The position numbers and the translations under genes were made by a program. From Lachnospiraceae bacterium UBA1778 (GTDB taxonomy: Bacteria; Bacillota; Clostridia; Lachnospirales; Lachnospiraceae), in the NCBI GenBank assembly GCA_002315255.1, contig DCGM01000041.1:1127-6975 (forward strand): a stretch of 5,849 nt of DNA, read 5' to 3'. Under the pieces are notes generated by a model. That model made no database searches, was not told the DNA's origin, and saw only the letters and a program-made list of their open reading frames with translations. This document shows, in pieces, positions 1-4,373 of this stretch; positions within the stretch are counted from its first letter, which is position 1; each line of letters begins with the position of its first letter.

Positions 1-2
1 AA

Positions 3-842
3 GACGATATTACAGGTGATGCGTCCGAAGGCGATGTTTCAGGAGACGCGCCCGGCGGCGATAATTCGGGGGACAGACCCGGAGGCGATAATCCCGAAGA
101 ACCGACCGTAGATGCGGAAAATCCGACAGAAGGGCAGAACGAACCGGGTGGAAACGGCGAAGAAGACCGGCCGGGAACCGGGCCGCAGGGCGGGAACGAA
201 CCGCAGGGCGGGAACGAACCGCAGGGCGGAGACGAACCGGAGAATGTCGATTATCGGATGCTCGTGACCATCGGCATTCTGGCAGCGGCGCTGATTTTGT
301 CGCTCATCCTGATTTTATGTAAGAAACGGTCCCCGAAGAATTTTATCGCGATCGCAATTGTGGCGGGGGTATTGATCCTCGCGGCGTGGCTTATCCGGAT
401 CGAAACGCCGGAAGAATATTATAAAGCGGTGCCGACGGTGGAGAATCCGGTCGGGACCGTCACGTTCTCGATCCGCTGCGATGTTTTGAAAGGAATCTCC
501 GACGTTTCGGAGATGGGCGCAGACGGTTCGGAGATGGGCGCATACGTTTCGGAAATCACGGTCGATATCGCGGAAGGCGACACCGTGTACGACCTTTTGA
601 TGCGGGTTTCGAAGGCGTACGGAATTCCTGTCGTCCACGCGGGCGCGGAAGCGGATAAAAGCATTTATATTTCCGGCATCGGCGGGCTTTATGAGTTTGA
701 TTACGGCGATCTGTCCGGCTGGGTTTATCTCGTAAACGGCGAGCGGCCGTCGGTCGGCGTCGATCATTATGCTGTGCAGAACGGTGACCGGGTAGAATTC
801 GCGTACACGCTGAATCTCGGAAAAGATTTAGAAGCAGAATGA
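3..842 (+). CDS. Membrane-anchored DUF4430 (transcobalamin-like C-terminal) protein, 5'-truncated
   Basis: The frame is open from base 3 with no stop before TGA 840-842, so this is the last 279 residues of a gene starting upstream. Fragment residues 1-85 are an Asp/Glu/Gly/Pro/Asn-rich, low-complexity linker ending in PQGGNE-type repeats. Residues 87-106 and 114-131 are two hydrophobic helices joined by the basic loop KKRSPKN. By the positive-inside rule the loop is cytoplasmic, and both the linker and the C-terminal domain face outward. Residues about 152-274 match DUF4430: a start like FSIRCD, then EGDTVYDLL, ISGIGGLYEFDYG, LSGWVYLVNG and NGDRVEFAYT. DUF4430 is the family of the transcobalamin/intrinsic-factor beta domain. 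The next gene is an EcfT, with an ATGA overlap, so a surface ligand-capture role for the ECF importer is inferred. An independent start at ATG 258 is possible, but it has only a distant GGAG (about 15 bases away) and would leave the open linker unexplained. Confidence 0.85.
   Translation, partial: DDITGDASEGDVSGDAPGGDNSGDRPGGDNPEEPTVDAENPTEGQNEPGGNGEEDRPGTGPQGGNEPQGGNEPQGGDEPENVDYRMLVTIGILAAALILSLILILCKKRSPKNFIAIAIVAGVLILAAWLIRIETPEEYYKAVPTVENPVGTVTFSIRCDVLKGISDVSEMGADGSEMGAYVSEITVDIAEGDTVYDLLMRVSKAYGIPVVHAGAEADKSIYISGIGGLYEFDYGDLSGWVYLVNGERPSVGVDHYAVQNGDRVEFAYTLNLGKDLEAE
183..236 (+). repeat. Three 18-bp tandem repeats encoding PQGGNE/PQGGNE/PQGGDE
   Basis: Copies lie at 183-200, 201-218 and 219-236. 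The first two are identical, and the third differs only near its end (GGAGAC for GGGAAC). They are in frame and build a flexible extracellular linker just before the first transmembrane helix. Looser PGGDN copies occur upstream at 51-65 and 78-92, 27 bp apart, so the whole linker looks built by repeat expansion. Copy number probably varies between strains. Confidence 0.9.
506..547 (+). repeat. 21-bp tandem duplication inside the DUF4430 domain
   Basis: Two near-identical units, 506-526 and 527-547, each begin TTCGGAGATGGGCGCA and are followed by a 6-base start of a third copy (TTCGGA). They encode a repeated SEMGA segment between the first beta strand (FSIRCD) and EITVDIAEGDTVYDLL. In DUF4430 proteins this is a variable loop, so the duplication probably lengthens a surface loop without breaking the fold. 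Confidence 0.85.
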
Positions 843-1717
843 GAGACTTTGAAGCTTACAATCCAATCACGCAATTTTTCTATTTTGCGGCAGTCCTTAT
901 CATCGGGATGTTCTCTGTGAACCCGGTGATTCTCGGGCTGTCGCTTTTCGGCGCCTGCGCGCTCCTTTTCTTTGGAAAAGTACGGATTTCGAAGGGGAAC
1001 TGCCTCTTTTTTGTCGCAATGTCCCTTCTTCCGATCCTCTTAAATCCTCTGTTCGATCATCACGGCGACACGATTCTGTTCGTCTTAAACGATAATCCGG
1101 TCACGCTCGAAGCGGTGCTCTACGGCATTGCATCCGGCGTCATGATCCTCGCATCTCTTTTATGGCTGAAAGCCTTTTCCGCGGTGATGACGAGCGACCG
1201 GCTCCTCTATCTTTTCAGCGCTGTCTCACCGAAACTCGCGCTCCTTCTTTCAATGACGCTCCGTTATATTCCGCTGTTTGCCGCGCAGACCGGGAAAGTG
1301 CAGGCGGCGCAGAAGGCGATCGGCCTCTATAAGGAGGACAATGTGATCGACGGTGTAAAAGGCGGCGCGCGTGTCTTCTCTGTCATGGTAACATGGGCGC
1401 TCGAGAACGGCATTATCACGGCGGACAGCATGGAGGCGCGCGGATATGGCATTGGCCGAAGGACGAGCTTCGCGATCTATCGGTTCCGGAAAAAAGATGT
1501 GATCTTTTTACTCTTTTCAGCCGTTCTTTTCGGCCTCAGCCTGTATGCGGTGATTACAGGCGGCTATCAGTTTGATTATTATCCGACGGTCGGCACAGTC
1601 AGCGCCTCCCCGGTTTCAGTTATCGGTTTTGTCGCATTCGGACTGCTTTCGATTCTGCCGTCCGCAATATTACTTTTCGAGGATATACGATGGAAATATT
1701 ATCAGTCGAAAATTTAA
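839..1717 (+). CDS. ecfT: ECF transporter T component (EcfT/CbiQ family)
   Basis: This 292-residue integral membrane protein is the coupling subunit of an energy-coupling-factor importer. It links the cytoplasmic ATPases to the S component. Hydrophobic segments lie at about 12-45, 56-72, 93-115, 219-242 and 258-281. Between them is the cytoplasmic coupling region, with the family pattern LSMTLRYIPLF (137-147), a helix from about 150, then TWALENGIITADSMEARGYG (185-204). The second coupling motif A200-R201-G202 is intact. The first, where many EcfT proteins have ARG, reads A160-I161-G162. The ATG at 839 overlaps the upstream TGA as ATGA, and there is no strong Shine-Dalgarno, so translation is probably coupled to the DUF4430 gene. 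The last 28 bases overlap the ATPase gene. Length is slightly above the usual 250-270 residues. Confidence 0.93.
   Translation: MRDFEAYNPITQFFYFAAVLIIGMFSVNPVILGLSLFGACALLFFGKVRISKGNCLFFVAMSLLPILLNPLFDHHGDTILFVLNDNPVTLEAVLYGIASGVMILASLLWLKAFSAVMTSDRLLYLFSAVSPKLALLLSMTLRYIPLFAAQTGKVQAAQKAIGLYKEDNVIDGVKGGARVFSVMVTWALENGIITADSMEARGYGIGRRTSFAIYRFRKKDVIFLLFSAVLFGLSLYAVITGGYQFDYYPTVGTVSASPVSVIGFVAFGLLSILPSAILLFEDIRWKYYQSKI
1679..1683 (+). promoter_or_regulatory. Ribosome binding site for the fused ATPase, inside ecfT
   Basis: GAGGA at 1679-1683 sits 6 bases before ATG 1690. It fixes the ATPase start inside the last codons of ecfT, giving a 28-base gene overlap. The protein also begins MEILSVENLSFSY, a normal ABC ATPase N-terminus, which supports this start. 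Confidence 0.8.
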
Positions 1718-3480
1718 GCTTTTCTTATGCCGGCGCCTCTTCACCCGCGCTTTCGGATGTTTCATTCTCGGTCAAAGAGGGTGATTTTGTCGCGGTGATC
1801 GGTGCGACCGGCTCCGGAAAAACGACCTTCTTACGGATGCTGAAGCGGGAGCTTCAGCCGCTTGGGGCGCTCACCGGGCGGATCCTTTATCAGGGGCAGG
1901 AGCTCTCGACACTTTCTCCGCGCGACAGCGCGATGAAGATCGGCTATGTAATGCAGCGCCCGGAGCAGCAGATCGTGACGGACCGGGTCTGGCACGAGCT
2001 GGCCTTCGGCCTCGAGAATCTCGGGATGCCGCAGGAACAGATCCGCCGCCGCGTCGCCGAGATGGCGTCCTATTTCGGAATTGAAGGGTGGTTTTTAAAG
2101 AATGTTTCGGAGCTTTCCGGCGGACAGAAGCAGCTTCTCAATCTCGCTTCGGTGATGGTGATGAAGCCGGATATCCTCCTTCTCGACGAGCCGACCGCGC
2201 AGCTGGACCCGATCGCCGCGCGCGATTTTCTGGAAACGGTCGCCGCATTGAACCGCGATCTTTCGCTTACGGTGATCATCATTGAGCACCGGCTCGAGGA
2301 AGTAATTCCGGTGGCGCATAAGATCCTCGCGTTAAAGGACGGGCGGGTCTTTGCGGCAGGCGAAGCGCATGAGACGGTGAAAAAACTTCGGGAAGTCCCG
2401 GAGATGTTAGTCGGATTGCCGGCTGCAGTGCGGATTAGCGCCGCGCTTTCCAAGAGCTGCTGCCCGGTCGGAATGCGGGTATCTGCCGCACCGGAAGAGA
2501 ACTCCTGCCCGATCACCGTGCGTGAAGGGCGCGAATGGATCAGAAGCCGGTTTGGAAATCAGGTAAAGGCTCTTCCGGTGGCGCCGGACCGGTTCGCGGA
2601 AGCGGACAATGCGGTCGAGGTGAAAGACCTTTATTTCCGCTATACGCGTGACGGACGCGATGTCTTAAACGGGCTGTCGTTTGCCGTCCGGACGGGCGAG
2701 ATCTTCTGCCTTCTCGGCGGAAACGGCTCCGGAAAATCGACGGCGCTTTCCGTCCTTTCTGGAATCCGGCGGGCGTATGCGGGCTCAGTGAAGATTTTCG
2801 GGAAAAAGCTTCAGGAATATAAGAATCAGAGTTTATATAAAGAGTGCGTCGCGCTCCTTCCGCAGGATGTTCAGACCGTCTTTTTACGGAATTCCGTGCG
2901 TGAGGAACTGGAGGATGCGGGAATCGTTCTGCCGGATAAGCGTCAGGCGAACGGCAGGTCATCACTGTCAGACCTTCCTTTCGACTTAACCGGCCTTTTA
3001 GACCGCCATCCGTATGATCTTTCCGGCGGCCAGCAGCAGCTCGTCGCATTGGCGAAGGTGCTTGCGGGGAAGCCGAAGCTCCTCCTTCTCGATGAACCGA
3101 CGAAGGGGCTGGACGCCGATACGAAGGCGCGCTTCCTGTCGTATCTCAAGGCGCTTCAGAAGAGCGGGATGACGCTGGTCGTCGTGACGCATGACACCGA
3201 GTTCGCGGCGGAAGCGGCGGACCGCTGTGCGCTTCTTTTCCGGGGCGAGACGATTTCTACGGCAGAGCCGCGCGCGTTCTTCTCCGGAAACAGCTTCTAT
3301 ACGACGGCAGCGAACCGGATTGCGCAGGGATATTATGATCTCGCAGCCTCCGTCAATGATGTCGTGGAACTCTGCCGCGCGAATCACCCGGCACAAAACC
3401 CGGCACAAAATCTGACCCCAAAAACGGTACAGAATGCTGACTTAAAGAGTGCGGGCGAAACCCCGGAGGCGCGCGTATGA
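1690..3480 (+). CDS. ecfA: ECF transporter duplicated ATP-binding protein (fused EcfA-EcfA')
   Basis: This 596-residue protein carries two ABC ATPase domains and powers the ECF importer from the cytoplasmic face. Domain 1 (about 1-240) has Walker A GATGSGKT (38-45), Q-loop Q89 in the ECF-type string MQRPEQQIVTDRVWHELAFG, signature LSGGQ (142-146), Walker B ILLLDE (162-167) and H-loop H200. Domain 2 (about 308-535) has Walker A GGNGSGKS (343-350), Q392, LSGGQ (444-448), LLLLDE (464-469) and H501. Both sites look catalytically complete. A linker (about 240-307) holds Cys257, Cys258 and Cys273. The end of the conserved region (SFYTTAANR...VVELC, 535-562) is followed by a low-complexity tail. The double-ATPase layout resembles YkoD and CbrU-type proteins of dedicated ECF systems. 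The gene overlaps ecfT by 28 bases and the S gene by 4. Confidence 0.95.
   Translation: MEILSVENLSFSYAGASSPALSDVSFSVKEGDFVAVIGATGSGKTTFLRMLKRELQPLGALTGRILYQGQELSTLSPRDSAMKIGYVMQRPEQQIVTDRVWHELAFGLENLGMPQEQIRRRVAEMASYFGIEGWFLKNVSELSGGQKQLLNLASVMVMKPDILLLDEPTAQLDPIAARDFLETVAALNRDLSLTVIIIEHRLEEVIPVAHKILALKDGRVFAAGEAHETVKKLREVPEMLVGLPAAVRISAALSKSCCPVGMRVSAAPEENSCPITVREGREWIRSRFGNQVKALPVAPDRFAEADNAVEVKDLYFRYTRDGRDVLNGLSFAVRTGEIFCLLGGNGSGKSTALSVLSGIRRAYAGSVKIFGKKLQEYKNQSLYKECVALLPQDVQTVFLRNSVREELEDAGIVLPDKRQANGRSSLSDLPFDLTGLLDRHPYDLSGGQQQLVALAKVLAGKPKLLLLDEPTKGLDADTKARFLSYLKALQKSGMTLVVVTHDTEFAAEAADRCALLFRGETISTAEPRAFFSGNSFYTTAANRIAQGYYDLAASVNDVVELCRANHPAQNPAQNLTPKTVQNADLKSAGETPEARV
3387..3410 (+). 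repeat. Perfect 12-bp tandem repeat in the ATPase tail
   Basis: CCCGGCACAAAA occurs at 3387-3398 and again at 3399-3410. It is in frame and encodes a PAQN-PAQN segment in the poorly conserved C-terminal tail of the fused ATPase, outside both nucleotide-binding domains. Confidence 0.85.
3465..3469 (+). promoter_or_regulatory. Ribosome binding site for the S component
   Basis: GGAGG at 3465-3469 lies 7 bases before ATG 3477. The site is inside the last codons of the ATPase gene, and its TGA (3478-3480) overlaps this ATG. It supports the chosen start and translational coupling. Confidence 0.85.
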
Positions 3481-4160
3481 CGATTAAAAGCGAAGGGCTT
3501 CGGAAAACTCTGAAAATAGTGATTCCGGCCGTTTTAATTCCGGCCGTGCTGATTCTCGGACTGACCGTTTCCGACACGAAAAAGGCCGCTTTTCTGATCA
3601 TAGCGATGCTTCTGCTCGCGGGTGTTCTTTTTGTCGCAGGATTTGAGCAGAGAAAGACCGGAACGCGGCGGCTGATTCTCGTCGCGGTCTTCGTTGCGCT
3701 TTCGGTCGCGGGGCGTTTTCTACCCCTCTTTAAGCCGGTCACGGCGCTCACGATCATCGCCGGAATTTACCTCGGAAAAGAGGCCGGCTTCCTGTGCGGC
3801 TCTTTATCCGCGGTCATCTCGAATTTTTATTATGGGCAGGGTCCCTGGACACCGTTCCAGATGGTCGCCTGGGGACTCGCCGGCTTCCTCGCCGGAATCC
3901 TCGCGGACCCGTTAAAGCGGAGCCGCGTTTTCCTTCTCCTGTTCGGCGCATTGAGCGGATGTTTCTTCTCGCTCGTCATGGATGTATGGACAGTCACGTG
4001 GGCCGCGTCCGTCTTCGACTGGGACGCTTATCTTGCCGCCTTCCTCACGGCGCTTCCGTTCACCATCATGTACAGCGTTTCCAATGTGGTTTTCCTCCTT
4101 CTCATTGCGAAGCCGTTTGGCGAAAAGCTGGAACGCGTCCGGATCAAATACGGGATTTAG
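3477..4160 (+). CDS. ECF transporter S component, probable corrinoid/vitamin-binding subunit (CbrT-like)
   Basis: This 227-residue membrane protein should be the substrate-binding subunit of the importer. Residues about 13-30 and 36-55 form two N-terminal hydrophobic helices, followed by a basic loop (RKTGTRR). The S-component core then runs from about 65: RRLILVAVFVALSVAGRFLP, PVTALTIIAGIYLG, GFLCGSLSAVISNF and GQGPWTPFQMVAWGLAGFLAG (120-140), then helices near 150-172 and 185-210. The GQGPWTPFQM stretch is characteristic of this S family in Clostridia, to my recollection. The usual S fold has six helices, so the two leading helices are extra. A 15-bp near-duplication (3522-3532 and 3537-3547) gives IPAVLIPAVL in helix 1. 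Substrate is inferred from the DUF4430 neighbour as cobalamin or a precursor; a different vitamin or cofactor precursor cannot be excluded. It is the last gene of the operon. Confidence 0.85.
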   Translation: MTIKSEGLRKTLKIVIPAVLIPAVLILGLTVSDTKKAAFLIIAMLLLAGVLFVAGFEQRKTGTRRLILVAVFVALSVAGRFLPLFKPVTALTIIAGIYLGKEAGFLCGSLSAVISNFYYGQGPWTPFQMVAWGLAGFLAGILADPLKRSRVFLLLFGALSGCFFSLVMDVWTVTWAASVFDWDAYLAAFLTALPFTIMYSVSNVVFLLLIAKPFGEKLERVRIKYGI

Positions 4161-4187
4161 CCGTGCGCCGGAGCGGAAAGCGACAGT

Positions 4188-4247
4188 TTTTCGAGACAGA
4201 AAGCGGCGGTTTCCGAGTCGGACAGCGTCCTCTTTCTGCCTCGAAAA
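4188..4247 (+). terminator. Long imperfect hairpin after the ECF operon, possible terminator
   Basis: The left arm TTTTCGAGACAGAAAG (4188-4203) pairs with the right arm CTTTCTGCCTCGAAAA (4232-4247): 15 of 16 positions match, with one A-C mismatch. The 28-base loop contains a small inner hairpin, TCCG-AGT-CGGA. It begins 28 bases after the S-component stop and lies before the next promoter, as a terminator would. The right arm ends in AAAACC with no U-tract, so it is not a standard intrinsic terminator. It may instead protect the mRNA 3' end or be a processing site. Confidence 0.5.
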
Positions 4248-4273
4248 CCAGCATATATTTAATAAGATTTTCC

Positions 4274-4302
4274 TTGAAATTGATATCTCTTTGTGATATG
4301 CT
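4274..4302 (+). promoter_or_regulatory. Sigma-A-type promoter for the EF-G-like gene
   Basis: The -35 box TTGAAA (4274-4279) and the -10 box TATGCT (4297-4302) are separated by exactly 17 bases. TGA directly before the -10 forms an extended -10 (TGn). The surrounding DNA is AT-rich compared with the flanking genes. Transcription should start near 4309, giving a leader of about 60 bases. A weaker alternative reading is TTGATA (4280) with TACTAA (4305), with a 19-base spacer. Confidence 0.75.
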
Positions 4303-4343
4303 TTTACTAATTGTGAGCAGTGTCCTCAAAAGGGGGGAACTGC

Positions 4344-4373
4344 ATGAACCAGGAAAGTGAGGAAACACTATGA
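4344..4373 (+). CDS. Possible 9-residue leader ORF (MNQESEETL) upstream of the EF-G-like gene
   Basis: ATG 4344 opens nine codons ending at TGA 4371-4373. It is preceded by AGGGGGG (4331-4337), which can pair with the 16S anti-Shine-Dalgarno using one G-U pair, 6 bases before the ATG. The TGA overlaps the ATG of the next gene (4370-4372) as ATGA, the same coupling arrangement used in the ECF operon. The peptide is too short to classify and no homology is claimed. It could be a translated coupling or regulatory leader, or chance. Confidence 0.35.
   Translation: MNQESEETL
4357..4363 (+). promoter_or_regulatory. Ribosome binding site for the EF-G-like gene
   Basis: GTGAGGA at 4357-4363, core GAGG, ends 6-7 bases before ATG 4370. 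It lies inside the possible leader ORF, so ribosomes reading that ORF would pass over it. It supports ATG 4370, whose product begins MNVYKTQDVRNIVLLGHG, the normal N-terminus of this family. Confidence 0.8.

Noticed and set aside
300..322. Possible lipoprotein signal (LILC) at the end of the first helix of the DUF4430 protein
   Set aside because: A lipobox needs a small residue (Gly, Ala or Ser) before Cys; here it is Leu. Basic residues follow at once, and the helix is internal to a longer protein.
315..767. 150-residue - strand frame opposite the DUF4430 gene
   Set aside because: Its product is Arg/Asp-rich with no domain pattern, and the + strand frame has a clear DUF4430 match and membrane helices.
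2540..3049. 169-residue - strand frame opposite the second ATPase domain
   Set aside because: It overlaps the conserved Walker A to signature region of the ATPase, and its Arg/Pro/Ser-rich translation is typical of shadow frames in GC-rich genes.
4309..4318. AATTGTGAGC, identical to half of the E. coli lac operator, at the predicted transcription start
   Set aside because: The other half-site is missing and only ten bases match. The likely host is not an enterobacterium and the gene is not sugar-related, so chance is the simplest reading.
3794..4360. 188-residue + strand frame overlapping the S component
   Set aside because: It is out of frame with the well-supported S component, Arg/Pro-rich, without hydrophobic or domain pattern, and runs through the hairpin and promoter.
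4161..4369. Search for a riboswitch (cobalamin or other) in the intergenic region
   Set aside because: The leader from the predicted start at about 4309 is only about 60 bases, too short for a cobalamin riboswitch. No conserved B12-box-like sequence was seen. Any riboswitch for the ECF operon would be upstream of the window.
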